Below, one piece after another: positions 22,004-32,976 of a stretch of DNA of 64,000 nt. Source of the DNA: Mesorhabditis belari. Taxonomy: Eukaryota; Nematoda; Chromadorea; Rhabditida; Rhabditidae. A program made the translations under genes and the position numbers. Location: NCBI GenBank assembly GCA_958450365.1, contig CAUEEP010000742.1, forward strand, positions 4,879,001-4,943,000. The letters run 5' to 3'. The notes under the pieces are model-generated. The model was not told the origin of the DNA and made no database searches. It saw nothing but the letters and a program-made list of their open reading frames with translations. Every line of letters starts with the position of its first letter. The first letter of the stretch is position 1.

Positions 22004-22270
22004 CCGTAAATACTGTAACTGGACCCCACCCCCCTCGCACAGTCGCGTAGTCGCAAAAGTTTTTTAGTATTTCATTTTTTTCAAAGCGCGCGTACTTTCA
22101 AAAAATGCGTCTTTGGTATCAAAAAATAGCTCTGAATTTCAGCTATTTTTTGATACCTAAGCGCGCATTGTAGCCTAAACCAGTGTCGAGAAAAACGCGT
22201 CCAAAGCTAGACTACGCAACACTCCGCACCATCATTATGGGGGTGGGGTACTATTACAGTATTTACGGTA
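22004..22270. mobile_element. MITE family A, copy 3
   Basis: Complete copy, same orientation as the neighbour ending 35 bp upstream. Ends are TACCGTAAATACTGTAACTG and ACTATTACAGTATTTACGGT. The inner hairpin GGTATCAAAAAATAGC / GCTATTTTTTGATACC is intact. Confidence 0.92.
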
Positions 22271-23774
22271 ACAAGCTCTAATCCACTATTTGCTAAAAAA
22301 ATTTTACGCAATTTCCAACAAATATTTGCGATGTGTGGGAAAATTTTAATTTTGCGGATATTGCGTTGAGAAGTGGATGGATGAAACGCCAAAGCTCAAG
22401 TACTCAATAACAAGACATATTCTAGTGAGCAGTGACTCTTTTAAGCTCATTCAGATAGTTGACTGTTTTAAGGGTAATATTTAAGACTTATAAAATTTAC
22501 TCCAATCAGTTCCTTGCAATTTTGAATAGGGCAATTTTGAATGCAATTTTTGAATGCAATTTTTGAATCCTATCCAATCAAGGCCAAAGAAATTTTCTCA
22601 AATTACAAGGAAGTCCAAAAAGTTCAAAGAAACGTTTCTTGTATAGCTTTTCGCAAAAATCACCAAAAGCTCAAGTCGAAACTGAAAAAGTCTTCTTTTC
22701 CTTTCCTCACTGCCAAAAGGGCCCGCAATTAGAGTGTGAGTCTGTGTGAATAATGGAAGCACAAGGAAAAGAAAATGAAAAGAAGACAAGAAATGAAAAG
22801 AAAATGAAATAAGACAAAATGCCATGTGTGGTCAGAGGAAATCCATCAGAGAAGGACAAAATGGGGTCAGATTATTGACAAACGAGATGAGATGAGATAG
22901 AAAAAATAGGGGGAGATGAATGGGTAATCCCTCAAATAACAAATAGACATCGGAGGTAATTTGAGGAAGAGATTGCAATCGTGTACATTTTTGAGGAAAA
23001 AAACATTCTACCAGAGCTTTATCTCATTCGGTATTAAGCAATACCTTTCTTACAATCTTACTTACGATAAAAGCTGGGGATCTCGTGTGTCAAAGAATGT
23101 GTGTTTATAAAAACTCAAAACTTTTTCTTTCTCACGATTCTTTTTTTCATGAACCTAAGGATCATTCCCCCAAAAAACAAGAATTGCGAAATCTTCTTTG
23201 TTCTCAGAATGCCTTAGAATGTATGGATGAGAATAATCAATTTCTGACAAAAAAAAGGGGAAAAGTCCCACTAGGAATTGAGCTCAACGAAGAAGAATGA
23301 ATGGAGAGAGGAAAGGAAAAGAAGGGCTTAACGAAGAGGATCAACTAGATGTTGCCACACTAAGAAAAGAAGTTGAAGGAGAACAAAGTTGAGAAGGGTT
23401 TAGAAAAGTGGAAGTTTGTTGATCAATAGCATGCTCAAGTTTCTCAAGCTCAAGTTCTCGAATTTTAAGAATTCCCATACAACAAGCACCAGCTGGCTGA
23501 TCATTCCTCCGTAAAGGCACTCTACTCTCCTTACTCCTTGAAGCACTCCTTTCCTTCTCCTTTTAGTTCCTTGAATCCCCATCCATCCCTTCTTCCTTCT
23601 ATGTATCCCATTCCCTTCATCGCTAACTCAATTGGGCACCAAGCCACACCGAGAATCGATCACTTTCTGTGCTATGTGTCAATTGAAATAGAGAAAAGAC
23701 TAGATTATTAAATTTACATTTGAATTCCATCCTATACTATCTTTTGATAGCTCTGGTTGTATAAATTGCTAACT

Positions 23775-23947
23775 GCTTAAAGATTGAAAGAATTGAAGTT
23801 GAAAGAATTAAAGACTGAAAGAATTAAAGATTGAAAGAATTCAAGGCTGAAAGAATTCAAGTTTGAAAGAATTCAGGTTTGAAAGAATTCAGGTTTGAAA
23901 GAATTCAAGTTGAAAGAATTCAAGTTGAAAGAATTCAGAGAATAAAG
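23775..23947. repeat. GAAAGAATTCAAG tandem repeat
   Basis: About eleven units of 13-16 bp with the core GAAAGAATTCA, each containing an EcoRI-type GAATTC. Confidence 0.9.
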
Positions 23948-24186
23948 TCTCTTGTTAAAAAAGTTGTTGAAACAAAATCGAAACGAGAAGAAATTTCCTA
24001 GGAGATCGTTTTGCATAAGAGAATTTTTTCATTGAATGGAGGCAATTGAGCGTGACAATGGAACATCAAAGATTCCCAAGGTTTCTTTGGAGAAAAAAGG
24101 AATTCACAGCTGATCCTAGTGCGCTTGTAAAAATTGAAAATTTTTGACTTTAATGTACTTCAGTATTCTTTATATCGACCCTTTCA

Positions 24187-24953
24187 TTATTGAGGTCTTC
24201 TCTTCTGGAGTACATCTCTCTCAAAATGTTCAGCGGTCATTTGTCCGAGCAAACGCTCGCAATTCTCATTGAACACCGAATAGGCGGAGATCTGAAAAGA
24301 ATCTAATGAATATTTATATTTGATAGTTTTGCTTGAGATCAGTGCACTGACACTGCAGTGTCCTTTACAGCATCAGAATCCTCACCTCTCCATCTTTCCT
24401 TTGCCCAAGTCCCAAACAAATTGCGATTAGCGCTGAAAACGTGAAGAAAACCAAGCCGAATTGAATCCGAAAAAGTAAAGTTGAAATTTATAGAGAATCG
24501 AAACAAACCACACAAAGTATATTTGTGTAAGTAGATAGAAAATAATTGTGATGAAAAGGATTAGACAAGGATTTCGATCATAAGAGGATCTGAAATGAAT
24601 GGAATTTTTTTTGGAAAATTCGAAAGTTTCAACCTCCACACTCTAAACGGTAAAATGTTGAGGACATCAATGGAGAAGAGTTTTGAGAAAAGATTTTGTC
24701 GGGGTTGTACTGGTGGGAGCTGAAGTAAAGCTGGGAAATTGAATTCAAAAGTGCATTTCTCTTCTATGCTAGAAGTTTTGCATATCTTCATCAATTGCTC
24801 AGATATTATAATAGTTTGTAAAAGTAGTGTGACTATTTCTAGCTGACAAACCTTGTCGATTATCCTCTCCGTCGAACTCGTCGCTTTCTCTTCCAGCTGT
24901 CTTCGTCGAAATTCTTCCAATTGTTGCCTTGCCTTTTCCATTTCTAATTTCAT
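24187..24953 (-). CDS. SAYSD1: SAYSvFN-domain ER membrane protein
   Basis: Small protein of about 150 residues. Exon 1 (24852-24953) gives MKLEMEKARQQLEEFRRRQ, a charged coiled-coil start. Exon 2 ends PFRVWR and joins to SSYDRNPCLILF, then a hydrophobic segment LFITIIFYLLTQIYFVW, then IQFGLVFFTFSALIAICLGL, then QRKDGE, and the last exon carries the signature ISAYSVFNENCERLLG and TAEHFERDVLQ before TAA at 24187-24189. SAYSD1 proteins sit at the ER translocon and take part in UFM1-linked quality control of stalled nascent chains. The junction YFVW-IQFG needs a 41-nt intron (24468-24508) with a GT donor but CG instead of AG at its 3' end. All other junctions are canonical and keep frame. Confidence 0.8.
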
Positions 24954-25335
24954 TTATTTTATTTCATTTATTAGTCTATCACAGTTGTTTAACGAGTAAG
25001 TAATTGTGAAAAAGTGAAAAAAAAATCCCCGTAAAACCCAGGTTAGTTTTTAGCAAGCAAGGCAAAGTTGAGCTCACTGATCACAGATAAAAATTTGAAG
25101 CAAAGGGTTCAACTATAAGTGTTTAATGCACTAGAAAGTATGCGCTTACATAGTTCCAAGAGCACAAAGTACATTCAGTTTTAAGTTTTGCTAAAAGCAA
25201 GTTCATTTGGAGTGTAATTTAGAGTGAATTTCACATATCCTAACCTTAAAATTACCGATCCCATTCTACAAAATGATACCTAATTGTTCTAATTGTAATC
25301 CTATCGAATCTATTCCAGTCTACAAACATTTAATC
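24954..25335. other. Spacer upstream of SAYSvFN gene
   Basis: 380 bp, AT-rich, holding the SAYSvFN promoter side and ending at a family-A MITE. No other feature seen. Confidence 0.5.
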
Positions 25336-25631
25336 TACCGTAAATACTGTAATAGTACCCCCACCCCCCTCGTACAGTCGCGTAGTCGCAAAAGTTTTTT
25401 AGTATTTCATTTATATTTTTATTTTTAGTATTTAGTATTTTTCAAAGCGCCCGTATTTTCAATAAATGCGTCCTTGGTATCAAAAAATAGCTCTGAATTT
25501 CAGCTATTTTTTGATACCTAAGCGCGCATTGTAGCATAAACCAGTGTCGAGAAAAACTCGTTCAAAGCTAGACTACGTAACACTCCGCACCATCATTATG
25601 GGGGTGGGATACTATTACAGTATTTACGGTA
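25336..25631. mobile_element. MITE family A, copy 4
   Basis: Complete, about 296 bp, slightly longer than its relatives because of an extra TATTTTTAGTATTTAG stretch. It lies just 22 bp past the AATAAA of the aldo-keto reductase gene, so it sits immediately downstream of, or in, that gene's 3' end. Confidence 0.92.
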
Positions 25632-25662
25632 TCTAAAACAAGCAAGGGAATCCTTTATTTCC

Positions 25663-26616
25663 TCAATATTCTTCTCCGAATCCCCAGAACGGATGTTTCC
25701 CATCTCTTTCGACTGTATTCAATATTCTCCAATTCCTGTCCACTCCTCTAATCTCATCCATATCTTTCTCATCCAATTCATAATCGAAAATCGAAAAGTT
25801 TTCTTTGATCCTTTTCTCAGAAATTGATTTCGGAATCACGATTATCCCCTCCTGAATTGCCCACCGTAGTGCCACTTGTGCCGGAGATTTCCCGTGTTTC
25901 TCGGCGATTCTCAAGAATATCGAATCAGTAAGTATTGTCGGATCTCCGTCTTTTCTAAAAGGCATTGTTGGATTTGCCAACGGACTGTAGGCAGTGATCG
26001 CAATCCCGTGCTTTCCACAAAAATCTCGCATTTTCTTTTGTTGAAAGTATGGATGCATCTCCACTTGTAACACGGCTGGCTTAATCTTTGCCATTCCCAA
26101 AATCTCCTCGATTTGCTTGTGATTGAAATTGGATAGTCCAATCGATTTGACTAAACCCTTTTCCACGCAATCTTCTAAAGCTTTCCAAGTTTCTGAGTAG
26201 TGAACATTTGAATATCTCATTCGACCATCCGAATGTTTTGGCCAGATTTCATTCGTTTCCTCGTCGTAACCAACTGGCCAGTGGATTAGGCAAAGATCCA
26301 AGTAATCTAGCTGCAAATCTCGCAAAATCTCGCTCACACACAGCTTTGCCTTATCGAAAGAGTGTCTTGTGTTCCAAACTTTACTACAAACAAATAAGTT
26401 CTCCCTTTTGATCACTCCATCTTTGAAAGCTTTTTGGAAAACGGGACCGATTTCGTGTTGATTCTCGTAAGAGACAGCACAATCGATATGCTGATATCCG
26501 ACTTTAAGAGCGATTTCCACAGCATTTGCAACTTCACCGGGTTTTGCCAACCATGTTCCCAATCCGAATTGCGGCATTTTGAAGCCACTCGAGAGTTTGA
26601 TGAATGGTGAGGACAT
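25663..26616 (-). CDS. Aldo-keto reductase (AKR1-type), intronless
   Basis: Single-exon NADPH-dependent aldehyde/ketone reductase of normal AKR length. The open frame reaches 26649 (328 aa), but a CTTTTTCAG acceptor ends 2 nt before the second ATG at 26616, so the 317-aa form is the likely product. Counting from the longer frame, the catalytic tetrad is D56 (HIDCA), Y61 (SYEN), K90 (VCSKVWN) and H123 (LIHWP). Family signatures include GYQHIDCAVSYENQHEIG, GLVKSIGLSNFNHKQIEE and VIPKSISEKRIKENFSIFD. It is cytosolic by lack of signal peptide. It is the longest uninterrupted frame here; absence of introns suggests a retrocopy or intron loss. The AATAAA begins 3 nt after the stop codon. Substrate cannot be deduced. 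Confidence 0.93.
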   Translation of the reverse strand: MSSPFIKLSSGFKMPQFGLGTWLAKPGEVANAVEIALKVGYQHIDCAVSYENQHEIGPVFQKAFKDGVIKRENLFVCSKVWNTRHSFDKAKLCVSEILRDLQLDYLDLCLIHWPVGYDEETNEIWPKHSDGRMRYSNVHYSETWKALEDCVEKGLVKSIGLSNFNHKQIEEILGMAKIKPAVLQVEMHPYFQQKKMRDFCGKHGIAITAYSPLANPTMPFRKDGDPTILTDSIFLRIAEKHGKSPAQVALRWAIQEGIIVIPKSISEKRIKENFSIFDYELDEKDMDEIRGVDRNWRILNTVERDGKHPFWGFGEEY

Positions 26617-26652
26617 TGCTGAAAAAGGATTAGTAAAGAGAGCATGCATGTG

Positions 26653-26835
26653 AGAAATTGGATAGAAATTGGATAGAGATTAGATAGAAATTGGATAGAA
26701 ATTGGATAGAAATTGGATAGAGATTAGATACAAATTGGATAGAAATTGGATAGAAATTGGATAGAGATTAGATACAAATTGGATAGAAATTGGATAGAAA
26801 TAAGATAAAAATTGGATAGAAATTAGTGCAAAATA
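26653..26835. repeat. ATTGGATAGAA tandem repeat
   Basis: About sixteen units of the 11-bp motif AAATTGGATAG and close variants, directly upstream of the aldo-keto reductase start. Confidence 0.92.
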
Positions 26836-28261
26836 CGCTTAAAAAGTACAAAAAACAGATTAACAAGTAAAGAGTCTCCCAAAGTATTCGAGTAACAAGT
26901 CTTAACAAGTAAAGAGTCTTTCAGATATCCAATTGAGAATGTTATACTGTAAAAAAAAAGTTAGTCAAAGTTAATTCAAAAGTCTTGATGCCAATATTTG
27001 CTGGAATGAGGGCAAAAAATACAAAGAGACAACGTAGAGGAGCACAGGTTTCGATTGTGCAAAGGAGTTTGGTGGAATGGGGAAAGAACCCTTTTGATTA
27101 GACAAAAGAAATCTGAACATAAAGATAGCAAAATGCAATCTAGATTCAAACTAAACACAAATACAACAGCAATCAAACTAGAAACTTTTCAGAGAAACCT
27201 AATTGGAAACATTTTGAGTAGTGATTTATGGTGTAAAGTGAACTTGCTTATAGTTAGCGATCAAGTTTGTGCCAAATCGAAACACAGATAAGCTGAATAT
27301 TCCAGTTTTGCAGGTATTTGCCGTACTTTCTTATCATAACCTATTTTCTACTCTGGAGGGATTTATTCAAGTTGAATCCAAGTAGATTTAGCCATCAGAA
27401 AGCCATCAGAAAGCCATCAGAAAAACACGAGAATAACAAAACTCTGCCCAAAATCCACCCATATTTTATGTACTAATAAACAATAAATCCACCGGGAATG
27501 CCCCATGATAGTTTGTTCAGGATCAAGAACTGCCTGGCCTGACCGGATCTGGCTCAACCTGAGTCTGGTTCCTAAGCCTGGCTTAACTGCAGGTCTAACC
27601 TGGTCTTGACCTAGCTCCTGATCTGGTCTGCCGCTTACAATCCTAGGAACTATGTTGAAGTATTGACTATCAGTGAAATTATTCTTTTGTGCCTATTCTT
27701 TTGAAACGGAGTTCAGCGATGATAGAGGAGAGCTCAAAGGAGAAATTGCTCAAAGGAGATCTTTATGCTTTCCAATCCAACAATTATCAATTTAAATTTT
27801 GATGTAAGGTAAATCTTCACTATTCATTTCCACTATCCATCCAAACCATCAAAAACCTCCTCCCAAAAAGGCGGGTCATCAAGGAGGAACAGGGCGTTGC
27901 CCCCTTTCATTTTCCTTTCCAAAAATCTCCTTTTTATTTTTGTGTTTCTCAATCCATTTCGAACATCCTCTCATCTTTCCCCCTGAAAACAGGTCTCCCT
28001 TTCATTTCCAAAGATGGTTTTCTTTTCTTCTTTTCTTCTTTTCAGCTGTTTATATGAATGATCATCTTTTTCTCAAAAAATCGAATCCCTTCTTTCAATT
28101 GGCAGTTTTTGTGTGTCGAAAATCATTGATTTTTAATCGATTAACCAATATATATTTTTTGCTAATTTTGCTTGTCTACTTTTGATTTATTTTGATATTT
28201 TCCCCCAAAAGTTTTATAACAGTAAATGATCAAGAGAGATTGGATTCTTTTCAAGGAAAAT

Positions 28262-28570
28262 GTGTGTTCAAATGCAATCAAGGTATGCTTAAATACAATC
28301 AAGGTGTGTTTAAATACAATCAAGGTATGCTTAAATGCAATCAAGGTATGCTTAAATGCAATCAAGGTGTGTTTAAATGCAATCAAGGTGTGCTTAAATG
28401 CAATCAAGGTGTGTTTAAATACAATCAAGGTATGCTTAAATGCAATCAAGGTATGCTTAAATGCAATCAAGGTGTGTTTAAATGTAATCAAGGTGTGCTT
28501 AAATGCAATCAAGGTGTGCTTAAATTCAATCACGGTATGCTTAAATGCAATTAAGATCTGTTTAAATGCT
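28262..28570. repeat. 21-bp minisatellite
   Basis: About fourteen units of GCAATCAAGGTATGCTTAAAT with GTG/ATG and C/A variants. Because 21 is a multiple of three and units lack stops in several frames, long frames open on both strands. These are artefacts of periodicity. Confidence 0.95.
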
Positions 28571-29416
28571 TGATTTCATTTGAACACTTCGAAATTCAGC
28601 TTTTCAGTTCAATTTGTCCAAGTTCCCAGAATCTTTTCCCAGAATTCATCCACCGAATAACCTATCTAGAAAGTCGAAAAAGAAATTCAGTGTCCCGATT
28701 CGATCGGTACAAAAATGAAAAAAAAAGGGGAAAAGAGAAAAGAAGAAGCTCTCAAACATTTCTCTGTTGTTTTAGCAGGTGAGAGAATGGCTGAGTCGTC
28801 CTCTTTTCCTTCACTCATCCCAGTGACCCCTTCACCTCACCATTTTCTACAGTCTCATTTCTTTCATCTCCTGATCTCTTTTGCCCATCTTACTCACCAC
28901 TTCTCATCAAGCTCTTCTCCAAAATTTCGCAAAGCTCATTTCTTTCCCCCAATCAAATCAATCGATTCTTCACAACCTTCACAAGAAGCTTTTGAAACAA
29001 AAGCTTTGAAACAAACAAAACTTTTGTTACCTAAAGCTGTTAGACTTGAAAAATTCATTTTGCTCATTTCATTTCAACTCAAACATTTCAAACATTTCAA
29101 CTTCAACACAATTTCATTCAACTCAAATCAACTCATTTCATTTGAACTCAAATCTTCATCACTCCTTTCTCACACATAGTTATTTCTCTCTCTCTCTTTT
29201 GCTCCTTTTAATTTTTCCATTTCTTTTTCTATTTCTTTTTCCATTTCTTTTCTCATCAATCAATTGCTTTCTATTTCTATTATCAAAATAACTTTCTCTT
29301 TTTTATATCAATTTGTTATATCAATTTGTTTTTAATTTGTTTTCAATATGTTTTCCATTTGTTTTTAATTTCTTTTCAATTTATTTAAATCAATCAAAAC
29401 CTTTTTTCCTTTAAGA

Positions 29417-30888
29417 ATGTGGCGATATGAGATCGGATTGGTGATATTACTGGGATTTGTATATTCTGAGGTTTATTTTAAAAAACCCAAAACAAAATTC
29501 AAGCAATTCTATCTCTGAAAAGCATATGATCTAAAGATATTTCCAGGAAATCTGCCCAGCAGGCCCAAATGGACGAGAATTGAGGTGTGCGAGAGCGTGT
29601 TGTGAGAGTTTAGAGGGACCTGGATCGGAACAAGTCTGTTAAAAGCGTAATTTAAAAAACATTTTCTATCAAGAACGATTAAACTCTAATAAATCGAATA
29701 TTTTCGATTCCAGGGTTTTTATTGTTGCGACACACCGCTTCGCGAGGTTCACACACAAAATCACGGCCGACCCGAGCGATTCTTCGCTGGCACAACCGGC
29801 ACCTCATTCCAGTGAATAAATCATTTTTTATTTAAAGCTAAGAAATTCTAGAATCGATTACACTCTATTGTTGATTGGATTGATTGTTTCAATTGTTCTA
29901 TCAGGTAATATTCAAATATTCAAATCATTTTCTCCTAATTTCTCCTAATTTCTTCTAATTTCTTCTAATTTCTTCTAATTTCTTCTAATTTCTTCTAATT
30001 TCTTCATTTCTTCATTTCTTCATTTCTTCATTTCAGTTCTCCTCTCATTCTTTTGTTGTTTACTTTGCAATGGTTGTTGGTTGCATCGACGAAGGAATCC
30101 TCATATGTATGAGACAGTAAACGATAGTGGATTCTATCCAATATGTTGTGAGTTTTGAATAGAAATGTTTAAGGAAAAGATTTAGAAAGATTTAGAGCAA
30201 TTTATAAGGATTGTAGGACATTTGATATGCCTCATTTGCTCATTTGCTATTGGCTAACTTTGAGCTCAATTATCTTGACGTTGGATTGTCCAATTTATAA
30301 ATTCTTAGTATCATTAGATGCGCCAAGTCTTTCTCTGTCGATTAGTACAAAAACTGTTTCAATTGGACAGCCCAACACCAAGATAAGTGAGTTCAAAGTT
30401 GGATTGGCAACGGGAAAGGAGGCGGGCGCGTATCAAGTGTATCAAATGCGCTAAATACGTTTTCTAAAAGTTGCCAACTTTCAAAAAACTACCGTAATCT
30501 TGTCTGATTATGGTAAAGTTGATTAAAAATTGATTCCTTTTATAAGACCAGACCAATCCAAACCACAAAATTTCTAGGCGGCTTCGGTATTCCAATGGGC
30601 ACTGTTGTCTTCTCAACTCATCCACCACAATATCGCGAAGAAAATGAGATGTACCATGGAAGTAGCACATCAAGTCTACCATCCAGTAAACAAAGGGTAA
30701 TATTGATTGCCTAATAGCAAAAGACAAGTACAAATCAAAGCTAATCAAAGCTAATCAAAGCTCATTCTTTTCTCGGATTTCAATCGAATTCCATCAACTC
30801 ATCGATCTTTTCCTAGGTTCGTTTCAACCCCGACGGAACTCCCCGAGGAGTGCTCAAGAATGGAAACAGTCCACGAAATGACTACTAA
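29417..30888 (+). CDS. Shisa-like cysteine-rich single-pass membrane adaptor
   Basis: Seven exons (29417-29470, 29547-29633, 29714-29811, 29852-29904, 30037-30147, 30578-30696, 30817-30888) join without frame break into about 197 residues. Order: signal peptide (MWRYEIGLVILLGFVYS); short extracellular Cys-rich part with CPAGPNG, CARACC and GFYCCD; one TM helix (YTLLLIGLIVSIVLSVLL) running into FFCCLLCNGCW; basic stop HRRR; cytoplasmic tail with a HPPQY motif (PPxY, a WW-domain ligand) and a Ser-rich, polar end NGNSPRNDY. This architecture matches the Shisa/WBP1/VOPP1/CYYR1 group of membrane adaptors. The family call is inference from layout; residue-level homology is weak. A CCTTTAAG acceptor ends 1 nt before the ATG. 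Confidence 0.7.
29935..30034. repeat. TTTCTTCTAA / TTTCTTCA tandem repeat
   Basis: About ten short units in the intron before exon 5 of the Shisa-like gene. They extend the polypyrimidine tract up to its acceptor. Confidence 0.85.
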
Positions 30889-30949
30889 ATTTTCTGAGAT
30901 AAAGGAAAATTTTCTGAATTCTATCAAACCAAACATTGCCGAATCTCAC

Positions 30950-31742
30950 CTACCGTAAATACTGTAATAGTACCCTAAAGTCGCGAGTATAAGTTCTGCT
31001 TTTGGTTTTCGCATGCAAATTGACGGCTGTCTCCGGTGCGGTGTGTCGAGGGTTCGAACCCCGCTGCAGCATAACTTTTTTGCTTTTTAAGAACAATAAT
31101 AGAAGTAAATTTATTGAGGGTTATAGCAATTTTATGCTGTTATTTGTTGCTCCGGGCGTGGCTCAGCGCGTCCGCCCTGCTCCTCTCCGGTGCTCAGTCT
31201 TATGGATCCCTCCCTGGCCTCTTCATCCGGCCAAAGTCCACGTCGATGGTCGAAAGAGATGCTTTCCAGCGTCTTCTTCAACACTATCGTCTGGATGTAT
31301 CCATGCACATAACAAATAGCAATGGTGATAGGCTGTCACCCTGTAGTATCCCGCGCTCCAAGAACAATAATAAAAGTTTATATAACAATAAAAATGTATA
31401 AAAACCCAACAAAAAGAAATTCAAAGCAATTAAAGCGAATGTAAATTAAGGCAGAACTTATACTCGGATGAACTTATACTCGAGACTTTAAGGTACCCCA
31501 CCCCCCTCGTACAGTCGCGTAGTCGCAAAAGTTTTTTAGTATTTCATTTTTTGCAAAGCACCCGTACTTTCAAAAAATGCGTCTTTGGTATCAAAAAATA
31601 GCTGAAATTCAGGGCTATTTTTTGATACCTAAGCGTACATTGTAGCGTAAACCAGTGTCGAGAAAAACTCGTTCAAAGCTAGACTACACAACGCTCCGCA
31701 CCGTCATTATGGGGGTGGGGTACTATTACAGTATCTACGGTA
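30950..31742. mobile_element. MITE family A, copy 5, interrupted by family B
   Basis: The family-A ends are at 30950-30972 and about 31491-31742. Between them sits a complete family-B element (30973-31492). Removing it restores the usual sequence AATAGTACCCCACCCCC, leaving a TA duplication. Confidence 0.93.
30971..31494. mobile_element. MITE family B, copy 1
   Basis: About 520 bp with ends TACCCTAAAGTCGCGAGTAT and, inverted, ACTTATACTCGAGACTTTAA, flanked by TA. Inside is GGGTTCGAACCCC, a perfect tRNA B-box-like sequence, and GGGCGTGGCTCAGCGCGTCC, A-box-like. It holds open frames of 95-105 codons without family resemblance. The closest copy is at 59514-60020. Confidence 0.9.
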
Positions 31743-32612
31743 TGCTTTTTGTTTTCTCGATTCATTTGTGATTTCTCAAGTTCATTTTATTTTCATCAAC
31801 TCTAAACTTGTACAGTTAGTGCCTTTTTCTAATTTTTTTTTTCTAGTTTTTTGAAAACTAAATAAAAAAGATTCGTTAATTTGTAAAAAACAAACTGGCC
31901 TCGATTCAAATTTCCTCTTTCTCTTTCTCTCAATCAATGAAAGATAAAAAGAGGGGTTTCTATGTTTGGTGATAAGAAATTTTTAAACTTTTCTTTCGCT
32001 GAATACTTTTAGAATGACTAGAAAAGAAGGAAGAAAAGAAAAAGTGAAAGTTAAACGATCATTTCCGAGTTTTCTCTTTCATTCAGAATTTTCTTCTTCT
32101 TTAACTCTCAGTTTTAAACTCAAAATGAAAATATAGATCGTATCATAGATTTGCTCAGTTAGGTCAAAGTCCTTTTTGATCCTTTTGATCGATTGGCCTA
32201 AACATGGATGACCTGAGCAAACACTCGTATTTAGGAGAAGGAAAAGAGAGCTGAATCACGGTTCATCCCTTTTTACTCTCTCAGCCATTCTCCCTTTGCT
32301 TTCATTTTCCATCTCGCCGAATGAATAAATTTTGTGAATTCATCGATTTTCGATCGATCTTTCATATCTTGAACATCAATTCTAGAGTTAGCAAGAATTA
32401 TTGATTATACCTAGCCTCATTACTAGCTCTCATTACTCGTTACTAGCCTCATTACTACTAGTTCAAGCATTGATCCATCGATCTTACTCGGAAATCTTAC
32501 TTCCTATCCCCATTCTCCATTTTCTGAATACATTTCATCGGCCTACCGTGAATTTTCTAATAGATTCCATGTCATTCTACTAGTGCCTTAGAATCTTAAA
32601 GTTGTATTAAAG

Positions 32613-32915
32613 CTATGTATATGTTGTGTCCTATTTAGATTTCCGTCCGATTTAGATTGAACTTATCGCGGACGTCCGATTTAGATTACAGTCTATATCG
32701 GACTTCCGATTTAGATTACAGTCTATATCGGACTTCCGATTTAGATTCAATCTAAATCTTATATAGATTGAACAATAATACGTCTTATATAGATTGAACG
32801 ATAATATAAACATGCTTAATCTATGTTCTTAAGCGTTTTCTGTAGTTTTCTGCATTTTTCAAAGGTCTTTTATTGATTACAGTCTATATCGGACGTCCGA
32901 TACAGATCGAAATTC
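32613..32915. mobile_element. Family C element, truncated copy
   Basis: Starts TATATGTTGTGTCC and carries several TCCGATTTAGATT and GTCTATATCGGACGTCCGAT units, as in the element at 56773-57552; the right end is incomplete (CCGATACAGATCGAAATTC). It is flanked on both sides by a 60-bp direct repeat (32561-32618 and 32919-32979, sharing GCCTTAGAATCTTAA). Confidence 0.75.
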
Positions 32916-32976
32916 TAATAGAATCCATGTCATTCTACTAGTGCCTTAGAATCTTAAGGTTGTATTAAAGCTATGT

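Larger units (their letters stand above)
20077..24186. other. Repeat-rich spacer between HEATR5 and SAYSvFN gene
   Basis: No gene supported. Two complete family-A MITEs (21697-21969 and 22004-22270) sit 35 bp apart in the same orientation. A GAAAGAATTCAAG tandem repeat lies at 23775-23947. Frames at 20787-21092 and 21175-21541 are Lys/Glu-rich low complexity without family resemblance. The first several hundred bases should contain the HEATR5 promoter. Confidence 0.6.
26617..29416. other. Spacer with tandem repeats
   Basis: No gene supported. It holds the ATTGGATAGAA repeat (26653-26835) and the 21-bp repeat (28262-28570). The 154-codon frame at 28715-29179 is Ser/His/Phe-rich low complexity and I do not call it. 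Upstream of 29417 the tract is T-rich and ends in a CCTTTAAG acceptor just before the next gene's ATG. Confidence 0.6.

Noticed and set aside
28262..28570. CRISPR-like regular array
   Set aside because: Units are contiguous with no unique spacers, and the organism is a eukaryote; it is a minisatellite.
28162..28573. Three overlapping 115-123 codon frames on both strands
   Set aside because: They are produced by the 21-bp tandem repeat, whose unit is a multiple of three and lacks stops. The translation is a seven-residue repeat with no family resemblance.
28715..29179. 154-codon frame ahead of the Shisa-like gene
   Set aside because: Low-complexity Ser/His/Phe/Lys composition, shifting T/C-rich sequence and no family resemblance.
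31002..31401. 95- and 105-codon frames, conserved with 59543-59942
   Set aside because: They lie inside two nearly identical family B elements. Conservation of the frame simply reflects recent copying, and no known protein is resembled.
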